Assembly (NCBI GenBank): GCA_001643675.2
Contig: LSRY02000044.1
Location: forward strand, 394,501-458,500
Source: Monocercomonoides exilis
Lineage: Eukaryota > Preaxostyla > Oxymonadida > Polymastigidae
DNA length: 64,000 nucleotides
Reading direction: 5' to 3'
In this document: one piece after another, positions 12,201-24,898 of the stretch
How the letters are laid out: every line of letters begins with the position of its first letter
Position numbering within the stretch: the first letter of the stretch is position 1
The notes under the pieces: generated by a model
Seen by the model: only the letters and a program-made list of their open reading frames with translations
The model's database searches: none
What the model was told of the DNA's origin: nothing
Program-made: the position numbers and the translations under genes

Positions 12201-12931
12201 CAGTGCTTGTGTTTCGGGCATCGCTGAGGCCGTGCTTCGGTCTGGAAGCAGAGGCGCAGGACTTGGCATCTGCCCCTTCTTCTGAGCCGCCATCGGATGT
12301 GCTGAGCCGGATTCAGGGGAAGTGGCAGGGGCTGTTTGGGGCGGGCAGGTGCTGTGTGGGGGAGAGGAGGGAAGGGCTGGGGAAGGGAGGGGAGAAGAGG
12401 GAGGGGAGGTATCGGCTTGTGGATGTGAAGGTGGTGAGAAAGAGGAAGAAGGGGGTGGGAGGGAAGGAGGGAGGAGGAGGGGTTGTGCCAGTGGTTGTGG
12501 CTGAGTGCGAGGGTGTGTGTGGTGGGGAGGGTTGGCGGAGGGTGCTGCGGTGTGTGTATTTGGAGGAGTGCGGGGCGTGGCAGCCGCTTTCGGGCAGCAG
12601 GGGGTGCCTTTGGGAGGCGGTGGCGAGGGAGGGAGGAAGCCGCATGGAGCATGGGAGGGACGGAGGCAGGGAGAGGCGGGGAGGAGGCGGAGAGGCGGGG
12701 ATGGCAGGGATGGTGAAGGTGCTGGACGGGGCAGACGCAGATGTGGCGCGGGCAGAGGAGCTGGAGCGGGAGATCCTGGGGCTGCTGCAGGCAGGGGCGT
12801 GCAGAGGAGGGAAGGAGGCGGAGGAGAATGCAGCGGTGCTGGGGCGTGTGCGGGAGCTGCAGAGCCAGCTGGGGCAGATGGGCAGGGCGTCTGCTGCTGC
12901 GCGTGCCTTCCACTTCGGATGGCCAGACTGA
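6208..12931 (+). CDS. HIRA: HIRA-like WD40 histone chaperone
   Basis: Probable HIRA/Hir1 homologue, which loads histone H3-H4 onto chromatin independently of replication. The first exon (ATG 6208) encodes ELLMPRSV...GAPFYGVDVHPD, closely matching the HIRA N-terminus; a short intron (about 6323-6369, donor uncertain) joins it to IDIWDAEAV. WD repeats follow: GSVNCVRFSPNGAYLASCS, then HAGDVTGVCW, then after a long insert GGHVLPITICRFCPSYF and FAVAGTDSMVSFYRTD, in HIRA order. Glu/Lys/Arg/Ser-rich inserts, including a Glu-Ala run at 7398-7465, roughly double the usual size to over 2,200 residues. The frame open to 11936 is lost within conserved C-terminal sequence, and homology resumes in another frame (VHVVSTWSGCRVCVPF) to a TGA at 12931. 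A short intron or an indel near 11.77-11.89 kb is needed. The coding strand is extremely G-rich. Confidence 0.8.
7398..7465 (+). repeat. GAGGCA hexanucleotide repeat (Glu-Ala run)
   Basis: About eleven GAGGCA/GAAGCA units encode a perfect Glu-Ala alternation inside an acidic insert of the HIRA-like protein. It directly follows GAT/GAG repeats that encode Asp/Glu runs. Confidence 0.9.
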
Positions 12932-13986
12932 GGATGAATGAACGTGGTGTTGCACGCACACACATGCACACGCAGAAGGAGGGAATGCCAGAGCGTGTGG
13001 CGATGCTTGCTCTCTGGGTGTTGCATGCACCCCTTCCGAAGCATGGCCTTTCTGAAGTGTCACCGGCCATTTGCTGGACGAAGTGAGAGAGAGAGAGAGA
13101 GAGGGAGAGGAGCAGATGCGTCATCGTGCGCTGATTCTTCTGGGACTTGCTCAAAGGCAGCCATCCACCAAGTGGGGAAAAAAAAAAAAGAACTTTATTA
13201 TTGCTTGTATTTTTTCTTTTGCTTGTTTTTTCTGCTTCAAAAATACATATGAACAAAAAAAGAAAAGCCACAAAAACACGCTTCCTGACATGCTCAGCTG
13301 TGCATTTTCTTCCTCGCTGCAGATGCTTTTTTTTTCTTTTCCTTTTTTCTGAAGAAGTTCGCATCAAAAAACACGAAAAAAACTGCTCTTTCTGCACCGC
13401 TGCATGTGCGCCTTTTGGAAAGGCTCCTTCTGTTCAGAAGGGCCAGGGATGAGTAAAAACATAAAATACGACCAAACACGCCAATATCAACCAAAAACAC
13501 TGTCCAACATCCCAATGCAATTAATAAATCGAAATATAGGAATCAAAAAAAGACTCATTCTTCCAGCTCGGTTTGCGAGGCACAAGGCTTCAAATCCTTT
13601 CAGATGAATAAAACTCGCAAAAGAACTCCAATAAGCATCCATTGGCCATTTCATAAGCTGCATTGCACTTGCGCTGCAATTCTCCTCCATTGCGCTGTTT
13701 CCCCCATCTTCATCCAAATTGAAGTCATTTCTTGATTTCGTTTGAACAATTATCTGTCCCTCTGTTTTCCTCAAATACTTGAAAAATAGCAATCCTTCCT
13801 GGAATGCAGCATTCATCTTTTTTCCCTCCCTCCAATCAGCTGAACTCTTGCTCCTCCATATTTGCCTCGATATTCGCGTTTTAAATGATGAACAGCCCAT
13901 AAGGGCAATCATGAGGATCCACATTTGCATAATAACCAAAAAAAGATCGCGAAAACAAAAATCGGGGAATTGACGCTGATACAGCG
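12932..13986. other. spacer between HIRA-like gene and receptor A
   Basis: It holds a GA repeat (about 13085-13103), pyrimidine-rich tracts and no recognised gene. A 150-codon frame on the minus strand (13487-13939) begins with a hydrophobic stretch (MWILMIALMGCSSF) but matches nothing I know and would start about 50 bp from the receptor start. Confidence 0.5.
13487..13930 (-). CDS. hypothetical small ORF, unrecognised
   Basis: I do not recognise this frame. From the ATG at 13930 it encodes about 147 residues. The N-terminus (MQMWILMIALMGCSS) could be a signal peptide, with basic and mixed sequence after it and a hydrophobic stretch near the end (SLFLIPIFRFINCIG). It would be divergent with receptor A, leaving a spacer of only about 57 bp. 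It may be a chance frame. Confidence 0.2.
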   Translation of the reverse strand: MQMWILMIALMGCSSFKTRISRQIWRSKSSADWREGKKMNAAFQEGLLFFKYLRKTEGQIIVQTKSRNDFNLDEDGGNSAMEENCSASAMQLMKWPMDAYWSSFASFIHLKGFEALCLANRAGRMSLFLIPIFRFINCIGMLDSVFG

Positions 13987-16900
13987 ATGAGCATCATAGC
14001 ATTGGGTATTGCGGCGCTAGCAGCGGAATTGTGCTTGCAGGAAGGAGGATGGGGTGCATGGGGAGAGGAGTGGAAGTTGGGCAAAGTGAGGGAAAAGACT
14101 GAAATGATTCCTGCAGGAGCACACAAGGGGGTGAGCACAATTATTGGGGAAGTGCATGCGAACAATATATATGTGGATACGAGGGCAAGGAGAGAAAATG
14201 AAGAAGAAAATGAAAAAACGAATGGATTGAAAGATTTTGATGAAGAAAAGCCCAATGAAGAGAAAGAAACTGACGGAAAAGAAAATGGAAGAAAACGCGA
14301 GATAAATAATAACTCGGCATATGCAACCAGAGGAAGCGGCAGAAATGGCGTTTTTGGGGTAGAAGGGAGCGAAATAGAAGGATGCTGGAGATTGAAGAAT
14401 TCTTCGGCAACATGGAGTGGATTGGGGCTGCAAACGAGCGGGAACAGAAATGTTATTTGGGCTGAAAAGGGGAGCAAGGTGGTGATTTGCGGGTGCTGGG
14501 TTGCTGTGCTCGAAGAGATTTCGCCATTTTATTTTGATGGGAGCTGTGGATTGTTCACCAACATTTCACTCAGATCATCTTCAACCTCGACTGAACAGAT
14601 ATTCCCTCCACTTTTCTCTTCAAAAGCAGTGGATGGAGAGATTCCAGAGAAATGCCACATTTCTGTTTGTTCTTCTCATTTCTCATCTTTTTGTGTGTCT
14701 TCAGCTCCATTCATCTCATCGCACTTTGTTTCTCTTTCCCAATTGGAATTCTTCAACATCTCCACAAATCCACAGAAAACAACACATCAGGGTGAAGGGC
14801 TGGGCCAAACATCATTTCTGATGAGTGGGTGTGAATTTGTATCGGTGTGGGATGTGTATGATGGAGGGATTGTCCCCTCGCTCAACAGCCCCTCATCATC
14901 CTTGGCTGCCTCGAACACCTCGTTTGCCAGGTGCTATCGATCAGGGAATGTTGCAGTCAGCGGGAGCGAGGGGGATCCATCGAAACCAGGGAGACAGCAG
15001 ATAGCAGACGATGGGGCGAATTCGTTCACCTGGTGCGAGTGGAACGGGTCAAATACAACCGGGACAAACCCAGGCAGTTCTTATGGAGATTCAAATGGAG
15101 GGGCAATATACTTGTATAGTCTGTCATCAGGAACACTTTCTGTAAAACATTGCTCGTTCAACGACTGCTATGCGTATCATGGTGGAGGAGCAATAACAGC
15201 ATATGAAATATATTCCATTACGGTCGAGAATACTTCGTTCAACGGTTGCACAGCACAGAACCACGAAGGCGGAGGAATTGACATTTATTCGATTTCTTTG
15301 TGTGTCAGGATCGGCGGCTGTGAATTTCAGGGTTGCAAAGCAAATAACTATGGAGGAGGACTTTATCTTAGTAATTTTAATGTTTCTGGATCTGCCTGTA
15401 TTGGAACGGAAAGTGGAAAAGGGGAGAGCGCTTGTGTGTTTGAGTGCTCATTCACTTTATGCTCGCTTACAGGTTCAAGAGGCGGAGGGTTGAGTTGTAT
15501 TACCGTTCCGGACGCATTCAAAATGAGGAGCCTCCAATTTATTTTGTGCTCAGCAGTATCAGTTGGCGGAGGATTGGATTTTGAACTATCTCAATCAACA
15601 GCTCCGACCAACAACCTTTATTGTTATTTCTTCTTCTTCCACTATTGCAGATGCACAACCACTTCCACTCCATTTGGTCATGATATGTATTTTCAAGATG
15701 CTAAGATTCTTTTTTCATTGAACAGCCCATTCTATGAATCTTACACAACGAATACTGACGTGAAGAGAGTGTGTTATTCTGACGGATATTTGATGTTTCA
15801 GCTTACAGAAAAGAAGGAGTGGCTGAAGGAGGGGTATTTATTATTTGTTGGAGTGAGTGGGAATGACACGAGCAATCTGTGTGGGACGAGTGAGTCAGCA
15901 CCTTGCAAGACCGTGGGGCATGCAGTGGGGTCGAGCATGGCGCAGCTGAGCTCGACAATCACAGTGCTTGGTGGAAGGCATGTAAGTGAAGGGGCGACAA
16001 TCAGTGTTGGGGAAAAGAAGATAACAATAACAGGGAGAGGGAAGACAGTGAGTGTGATTGGGACGAATTCTCTTTCAACCTCTTCAACAACGCTGTTTCG
16101 CATATCTACTGGCCAACTGGAGGTGGGGCATGTGGGGATCGATCACAACTCGATGAGAAGCTCATCGCCGAGTGTGTTTGTGGTGTCACTGGGGAGCGGG
16201 ACTCTTTCGCTGGAGGATGTTTTGATCGACTCTTCGACGCCAGGAGGGAGTGGAATGACGAAGTGTGTGTTTGAAGTGGCGCTGAGGCAGTTGAAGATGA
16301 TTGATGTTGAGATCAAAAATTTGAAAATGAGTCAACCTTTGTTCTCTGAACCATTATCAACAGGATCGGCATCAGGAGAAAGTTTGCTTGGGAATGTGAC
16401 AGTTCGAAATGTGAATCGTACAGAAGGAGATGGTGTGGTGATGGCAAAGAGTGTGAAGGGAGGAGAGACATTTGTGGTGTGGAACACAACAATGGAAGGG
16501 TGTGAGTGCGTGAATGGAGATGGAGGAGGGATAAAGGTTGTATTGGAGGATTCAACAAGCAAGATTCTTATAGGAGATTCAACATCACGCAGCGGAGGAA
16601 CAACAACATTTAATCAGTGCAAGTGCAGTGGATGTGGAGGAGGAATGTTCTTTTCATTGGCGGATGCAGATGCTATGTTTGAGTTATCAGAAACACTTGT
16701 ATTTGATGGGAATGAGGCAGAATTTGGAAAGAACATGTTCATTTTGGGAAAGGGTTTTAATTCTTCTGTGACAAATGAATCATTCAAGTTTGATTATTCA
16801 TCAATGAAGGATGATAAGACTCTGTTTGTGGGGAGTGATGATTTTCATTCAAACAAAGATTTATTCATGTTTCTGATTCCATACAGCTCATTTGAGATAT

Positions 16901-19900
16901 TTATCTCATCAGAAGGATTTGATGTTGCAAGATGTGGAAGTGAAGAAGAACCGTGCAAAACAATGTGGAAAGGGATGGAAAACATGGAAAAGGAGAATGG
17001 AAAGAAAACAATTCAAATTGAAGGATCAACAACAATTCGAGATCCATTCAATATTTCCAATTATCAGATCAAAAAGGGCGTAAAGATGGGAGAGGAAGAT
17101 ACAAAAGCAATATTGAATTTTGAAAAGGCAGTTGGAAGTCAACTGGAATATTTCATGGAAAATGATGATCATCTTGAATTGACGAATATCCAACTTCGAC
17201 TGTCAACTGGATTTGACAACTCAGCCAAAACGATTATTTCAAACAAAGGAGGAGAATTGGTGATTACTGGATGTTCATTCCATTCAGAGGCAAGAGTGAA
17301 CAATGGATTTGATTGTGTGTTTGTGGATGTGATTGGAGGCAGTGTGGATGTGAATGATTTGTCGATTGAATCGTGCAATGTTGGAAACAGTATTTTTGCA
17401 ATCAACAATGCTGGAATTACTTGCCATTTTGTGAATGTTCGAGTGGATTCGTTAAATGAAAGCAGAGGATTTCTTCTTCTGATCAAAGGATCTGAATCAA
17501 CAACAAAGATAAATGAAGCGGGTGAAGAAATGAGTCTTAACATTGATAATTCGTCATTTTCAGGAGTGAAGAGAAGTAGCAATGGAGCGAGCATTTTGGA
17601 GTCGAAGAGTGAGAACAAGATTTGTTTTGTTGTGAATGAGAGCAACATCACAGAAGACAAAGCAGAAACAAGTGAAAAAGGAGGGGCAATATTCTTCACA
17701 TTGGGTGCATCAGGATCAATGAAGATGATTGACTCAACAATCAGCCAATGCAGCTGCAGTTTTAGTTCAGGGAGAGGAGGAGGAGTGTATCTGGTTACAA
17801 AAGAAAGAGGGGATTTGAATTTCACATTTATGGGAATGAAATTCAGTTCAAATACAGCAAGAGTGGGGAATGACATTTTCATTGAATGTTTCAACATCAC
17901 ATCTCAGATCAATGAAAGCCAATTTCAGTTTGATCTTCGAGAGAATCATTATTCACGAATAAATGCAATCTATGGAATTGATAGTTGTGATTATCCAGGT
18001 GACACAGATCTTATTGGATTTATTACGATCCATCAGAGTGACACAATCATTGTGAGCAGTGTGAATGGATCGAATGATAAACAGTGTGGAACAAACACAC
18101 TTCCATGTGATTCAATTGAGCATGGGCTGGTGCATCTGACATCTGATTATGTGAGTCTATTGTATGTTGACACAGAGAGTGTGATTGGAAGAGAAATAAA
18201 TTTGAAGGAAATGAGTCTGAGTTCGAAGAGCAGGGAGATGTGTGAAGTTGAAGTGAAATCAAACATTGAAAGAATGAGAGAGACATTGGTAACAACAACA
18301 GGAACAGTCTCGTTGGTGAGAGTGAATTTTGTGTTTGATTCGAATTTCATTTCTCAACATGAATCATTGATATCACCAGAGGGAGGGATTCTTGAGATAA
18401 TAAATTGTTCATTCACCTCAAAACAATCAACTGGAGAAGGAAATATAGAATTTGCAAACATTCCATTTCACATCATTAATATGGAAAAAGGAGAATTACA
18501 ACTTGATGGATGCGCAATATCAAATCTCATTCTTCATGAATCAGCATTATCTCTATCATCATCACTTTCATCAGTGATTTATTTGTTTGAGATATTCAAT
18601 TCAACAATTAAAACTTCTCTGATAGATATTAATGAATGTGGACAATTAAACATGGAAAAGTTTTACACAGAAAATATCACAGTTGAGGGAAATGAAGAAT
18701 TATTGATATGTTGCCTGTCAATGAAAAAAGACAATTCAGTTGACAAATTGCACAATTGGTGGAGTCAGTTCAAACACCGCAAAAGGAAAATTGATGAAAT
18801 TGGAGGATTGTTTGGATGTGAAAATGGACAGTTGCATTTTTGATGGGAATTCAAAGGAAAGAGACGAACATGATTTGAATGTGGAAGAAGAGATGTGCAG
18901 ATGGGATGGATCACTTATGGATGTTGTGAAGAGTTCTGTTTTGACGAAAGATACAACAATCTCGAATTCACCAAAAGGTGGAATAACAATGAGTGGAGGG
19001 ACAATAACTGTTAATGATGGAAGATTTGAGAACAACAATCCCTCAATTGAAGGATATCCATCACTGAGAAGAAATATCATCTGTTCTAATTCTGGAACAT
19101 TGAATGCGATGAGTTTGAAAGGAGGAGATGGATGGGAAAGAAATACATCACTTTGGATGTTGAATGAAGGGTGCAATTTTGAAGGGATTGCTTCAGAGAG
19201 AGATTCATCATTCTTCATTCCTGTTCTGGAGAGTGTGGAAGCAAAAGAGGAGACAGATAGAATGGAGCTGACATTCAAAGGAATGCTTCTTGCTCCATGC
19301 AATCTGTCATTCTCAGTTGTGAAGAGAAAAGGAGAAGAGAAAGAGATTGATCATTATAATTTTGATTCAAATGGGTTTTTGTCAGAAAGAGAAGTTGAAG
19401 GGAGTGTGGGAAAAGATCTCATCAGCAGTTGTGGAAATGATGTTGAGGTGAGTGTGCATATTTTGTTTGGAAATGCAGAATCTCCTTCATCAACAAATTC
19501 ATTCATTCTGAAGAATGCAAGTGAAAGTCAGGCGAATGGAAATGAAAGAATTGTTGAAGGAGGAAAAGAAGGGAAATCTTATTGGTTGTTGATTGTGATT
19601 GTGTTGGTCGTGATATTATTGGTTGTACTGATTGCATCCATTGTTCTGGCCATTCGATGGAGAAAAGCGAAAAATGAGAACAAAGATCTGAGAGAGATTG
19701 TGAATGACAACATCAAGAAGGATCCGAAGGCGTTTGAGATGGTGACGATGGAGATGTCACCAGAGGCGCAGTGGAGGAGAGAAGAGAAGAAGAACGAAGA
19801 GAACGCAAAGAAGAGAGTGTTTGTGAAGACGATGGCACACTCGGAATCATCAGAGTATTTGTTGTCTGAAAGTGGATCGACAGAATATATTCTTGGAAAG

Positions 19901-20917
19901 GATTCAGACAAGATTCCTGAATGGGCATTGGAGAAAGAAGAAGAAGAAGAGATGAGGAAGAGAATACCATCTCCATCCATCTCATCCACAGACACAGAAA
20001 CCACGTTTGTTCGAGGGGAAGATCTGTGTCCGACCACCTCATCGATGTCGAATCTGGTGGATGCAATGGCCTGTTCATCTCCTCATGAGAAGCTGATTGT
20101 GGACTTGAGGGATTCATTGTTCATGCTGCTGCATGGAAGGAATGAGAAGAAAGAGATGGCGATTGGCACTCTTCAGCAAAGAGAGCAAACAGCTGCCCAG
20201 ATCCTGTTCTGGGTGGCTAATCTTGCACTTCATTCATTTGACGAAATGGAAGTATCGCTTTCCTCTCTTTCCAATCTGAGTCCGCACATTGTTCTATTCT
20301 CAGAACACATGGTGATCTGTATTGTGATGCATTCGGACTGCTCGTCAGATGATGACTCAGACTCATCCTCCATATCTTCCTCAACTGTTGTGACATCTGA
20401 AAGTGATGATGATGATGAAGATGATGATGATAGTGACTCTCTGCCCTCATCAGCGTTTGAGGATGAGCCAGACAACTGGAAGGAGTGTATGAGGTGGAAG
20501 GCACCAGAGCTGCAGATGAACAGGAAGATGGGAGCAACAAAGAGCTCAGTGGCATTCTCGATTGGGATGATGCTGTGGGAGATTCTGACGCTGGAGATTC
20601 CGTTTGGGGAGTATGAGGCAGCGATTGCAGGAGACAAGATTGTTCGTGGGGAGAGGCCGAGGATGGGGGAAGAGCAGTCGAGCCTTGAAGAGGTGGTGAA
20701 GGAGTGCCTGTCGGGTGAGGCAGGGCTGCGGCCGACATTGGGAGATTTGAAGCGGGAGTTTCTTGGGCGCTTTCCGAAAGAAGCGGTTGTCATGACAGTT
20801 TCGGATGCAGTTGCGATTCAGTCGTTGATGTATTGCGAAGCGAATGGGCAGGATAATGAGAATAATGAGGATGATAAAGATGAGGGAAGCACCAGCAGCA
20901 GTTGCAGTTTGAAATAG
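13987..20917 (+). CDS. receptor A: beta-helix, TM, pseudokinase (one frameshift)
   Basis: Giant putative surface receptor of about 2,300 residues. Order: hydrophobic N-terminus (MSIIALGIAALAAELCL), acidic linker, right-handed beta-helix repeats with many Gly-Gly-Gly turns (for example YHGGGAI, NYGGGLYL), then three modules marked CG-x(n)-PC at about 15.84, 16.90 and 18.05 kb. A strong membrane span (nt about 19580-19655) is followed by basic WRKAK. The cytoplasmic tail has kinase-like landmarks: RWKAPEL (APE), FSIGMMLWEILTLEIPFG (subdomain IX) and LRPTLGDLKREF (XI). The catalytic-loop position reads SNLSPHIVLF, lacking Asp, Lys and Asn, and no DFG is seen, so it is probably a pseudokinase. 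The first frame stops at 18843; the second is open from 18740. Alignment with receptor B puts a one-base insertion in an A6 run at 18724-18729. It may be a sequencing error or a real inactivation. Confidence 0.75.
18724..18729 (+). other. apparent +1 frameshift in A run of receptor A
   Basis: Receptor A has six A residues after ATG, while the aligned place in receptor B (62702-62706) has five. With the extra base the frame ends at 18843. Downstream of the run the alternative frame continues the alignment with B (QLTNCTIGGVSS in both). A homopolymer is a common place for sequencing error, so inactivation is not proven. Confidence 0.8.
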
Positions 20918-22443
20918 TTTGGAATGGGAATGAAGGCGAGCAGAAAGAGGAAATGAAGGAAATATGGATGAATAAATATGGATGAGGTTGCTTTGAATAA
21001 GTGTTTTGTTGGTGGAATGGAAATATCAGAGCAGCTGCATTACCAGTGGTTGCCCTGAAAAAAAGGGTGATATATATGTATTCTTTGTTTTTTTGGATTT
21101 TATTTTTTTATCTGTTTTTGGAAAATATGTATTTGCGTTATTCTTTTTTTAAACAGTTTGCTCAAAAACGAAAAGTGTGCATTTGAGCAAAAAGTGCTTG
21201 TGGAGATGGTGGGATTGTTGCTGTGATTGTTAGATGCGTATTATAATTTCATTTTTACATTTTTTCCATTTTTATTTTGCTTCTGTATGTTTATATATTT
21301 ATTACAAAATCACTCTTCCATCTTCTGTAATGTTGGATTGTGTTCAGAGCAAATTGGCTGTTTTTCGTGTTTGATGAAACTTTCTTAAATTTTTTTTTTT
21401 CTATCTTTTGGAATGGCTGATGGATTGATATGCATGTTATGCAACTTTTATTTCTATGTTTGTGCAGATGCCTTCAAAGAGATAATTTTCTCTTCAAACA
21501 ATGCTTGTTGTTTATCAAGCGTCTTTATTCACTTTGCAAAAAAAGTTGAGATTTCAAAGGCAAACGAGAAAAGGGATATTTTTGCATTATCTTATAACAA
21601 CTTTTGTCAAATAATCAAAGATTTATGCCAAACTTTTTCAGCTATCTTATCACAACAAGTTTTTCTTTTAAATTCAAAAACAATACACCAATTTTTATTC
21701 CAAATCGATAAACTTTCATTCAAAGTCGAAATATTAATTAAAAAAACAATTATTCAAAAAAGTGAATAACACTGGAAATAAATGTATACTCTAATTTTTG
21801 TCAACATTTTTCCAAATGATTGAACAGTTGTTTTCTGCAAATTTTAAAGATTTCAAACCTAAACAAATAAAAAAAAACTTTTATCACAATATAAAAAATG
21901 GTTAAATTTGTTAAGAAATGGAGTTCTGATTATTTGAAAATTCGTAAGAAGAGAGTGAATGCTGTATTTTAAGCTGTTCATCGGGTTTGAAAAAAACAAG
22001 ACTTTTCATTTTCGAATTTTTCGAGAAGCTAAGTTTTTTCAATTGCGATGAAAAGAAAAAAGCCAGAATAAGTCTCAAACACGATTTTTGCAACTGTTTA
22101 AAGAAAGTTCATTAAATATCGGATATGAGATGAAAAATGATTATAATTACTTATTTCATTGATGTTTAACATCAAAAATATTATTTGACTTTTATAGATT
22201 ATTGCCAACTTTTCCAAAATTTGAAGTTTTTCGAATTTTCGACTTTGCTTAAAACTTTTTTGTTTCAGGTTGAAACTTTTTCGATTTGTGTTTAAAAATT
22301 TTTGACTTGGAATAATTTTCGGTTTATTAAAGAATTAATAAAAATTAAAATCAAAAATCAAAAATCATAAAAAAATGAATGATCGATAATAATTGAAAGA
22401 AATACCTCTCAATTCAGAATCAAAAACGCACTGCCTCAGATAA
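20918..22443. other. AT-rich spacer between receptor A and PLC
   Basis: Mostly AT-rich sequence with no recognised gene. A 118-codon frame at 21413-21769 is described separately. The rest shows only T and A runs and short random frames. Confidence 0.6.
21413..21769 (+). CDS. hypothetical small ORF, unrecognised
   Basis: I do not recognise the 118-residue product. From about residue 18 it has balanced composition (ADAFKEIIFSSNNACC...) and few low-complexity runs, unlike the surrounding spacer. A CAG acceptor-like site (TTTGTGCAG) lies where this better part begins, so it could be the last exon of a spliced gene whose earlier exons I cannot see. It ends at a TAA. Confidence 0.25.
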   Translation: MADGLICMLCNFYFYVCADAFKEIIFSSNNACCLSSVFIHFAKKVEISKANEKRDIFALSYNNFCQIIKDLCQTFSAILSQQVFLLNSKTIHQFLFQIDKLSFKVEILIKKTIIQKSE

Positions 22444-24859
22444 ATGATACAGATAAATTCCAATTTCATCATTCTTAAATCCTTTTCATTTACGATGATT
22501 GGGAGGTACCATTATATAAATCAAATTCAACCAAAATCAATGAGTTCTTTGATACCAATCGTAAAAGAGACTGGTAACATCAATAGTGAAAGAACAGAAG
22601 ATGTTTTAAGTAAAATAAAAGGAAAAAGAGAAGGAGTCTTAAGCCAAGGAGTAAAAGTGATTTGGTGTAATGAGGGCAAAACTTCAGGTTAAAACGATTC
22701 CTTTTTTCATCAATCAATGAGTTTAATTTCTTTATACAGATATTTTGTTATTTCTAAGGAATGGAAAGATTTGCGGAACGAAAGGCTCTGTTTGCTTTTA
22801 AATTCTTTCCTGCATTTTTCGTTTTTCGAAAATGATGAATATTTGGACTTTTAGACTGCATCTCCACTATTTTCATACGGAATCGAATCATTTTCGCATG
22901 TTAATAAGGGACATACAACATATAACTTCAAAAAACATCAGGATCAACCCTTGAGTCAATCATTCAGCTTAATAAGGGGTGAATCAACATTTGATTTTGT
23001 TGCAGAAAATGAAGCCAGCTGCGATGCAATTATTGAAGAAGTGAAGTCTTTCATGGGTGAAATTGGATTCCAATTTGACCAAAGTTAGCTGTGGAAATAT
23101 TTCATATTAAGATATATATTTAATAAATTTATCTCTTTTAAAATTTCGATGTTTTGTTGCTGCTAATTTTCGCGAATCATTTCTGTACGATTTCATTAGA
23201 TGATCCGTTCCAACAGCGACTTCATGCATTGTGGGTTGAGGCAGATGCTGACGGAAGCGGAGAGCTTGATTACGAAGAAGTGACAAAATTAACTTCAAAA
23301 GCGCTAAACATTAAGCTTTCAAGCACGCAGATGAAAACTTTTTTCAAGAATGCTGACGTTGATGGCTCAGGCCAGCTTGACAGATCAGAGTTCATGAAAA
23401 TGGTGTATGAGATCAGAACAAGTGCAGTGGTGATGACTTTGTTTGCATTTTTGAAGAAAAAAGGCCAAACTGCACTAGAAGCGGACGACATGATGAACTT
23501 CCTTCGCGATGTGCAGGGAGAAGGAGAGGAAGATGAAGAGTGCGAGAGCGATCTATCACACTCTCCAGATAGTTTCAGAAGCGGCAGTGCCAGCGCTGCT
23601 GCTGCCAATGCAAATTCGATGGTACCTGTCTACCCATCTCCGCTGACTGCTGAGCGAGTGAAGAAGATAATGGAGGACGTGTCTGTATCATTTGGGCTGC
23701 CAGCAGCAGCAGCTTCCACTCTTTCGCGTGATGAACTGGCGAGCAAAGTTACTATGAATGCCTTCACCAACTATCTCTATTCGTATCCCCTCAACTCTGC
23801 GATCCACCCAGCAGCAGCACTTTATCCCTCATCTTCTGCATTCACCACACAGCAATCTGCTGCTTCTGAAGATAAAGTGGCAGAATCATCTGCTTCTTTA
23901 TCAACATCATCAGCATCATCAACTTCATCATCATCTTCTTCTTCAACAGCTTCACTTGATAGCAACAGCAACGATGCTTCTTTGACTTCACCTGTGATTG
24001 AGTCACTGAATCTTCCTTTGTCGTACTATTTCATCAACTCCTCGCACAACACGTATTTGACAGGAAACCAGCTGACCGGTAAGTCGGCTGCTGAGATGTA
24101 TGCGAACGTGCTGCGAAGAGGGCTAAGGTGTGTGGAGCTGGACATTTGGGACGGAGATGACGAGGAAGATGTGGAGGTGGAGGTGGAAGAAGAAGTTGCA
24201 GAAGGAAGAGAAGGAGAAGGGTCAGGTTGCAGCAGCAATAACAGAAATGACAAAGTGAAGAGAACAGTGAAGAAGACGATCAAGTCACCAATGCCCGTGA
24301 TCTACCATGGCCACACACTGACAAGCAAGATCCATCTGAAGGATGTGCTGAAGGCGCTGAAGGAGAATGCGTTTGTGCACTCGAAGATGCCTGTTGTGCT
24401 GTCATTGGAGCTGAATGTGAAGAAGCAGAGGAAGCAAGTGGCAGACACATTTGTGAGGGTGCTGGGCGATCTGATATACAAAAGCGAGGAGTATGCGCAG
24501 TATTTAAAGGAGAAGGAGAAAGAGAAGGGAAATGAAGGGAATAGCAATTCATCATCATCATCTTCTTCTTCTTCTTCTTCAGCCCCTTCATTGGAGAAGA
24601 TTCTGATAGCAGACATTGAATGGGATATGCTCCCGTCTCCGAAGCATCTTCAGAACAAGATTCTTCTGAGGACAAACACATCAGCAAAGAATGTGAGAGG
24701 AAAAAGGCTGAAGAAGGAGATGGCGACGGCGCTAGCAGAGAAGGAGAAAGAAGAGAGAGCAGAAGAAGAAGCATTGAGAATGAAGAAGAAGCAGCAGATG
24801 AAGAAGAAAGAGGAAGGGAAAGGAGCATCCAGTTCATCGGCGAGTGTGGAAGAAGAGGA

Positions 24860-24898
<39 letters not shown>

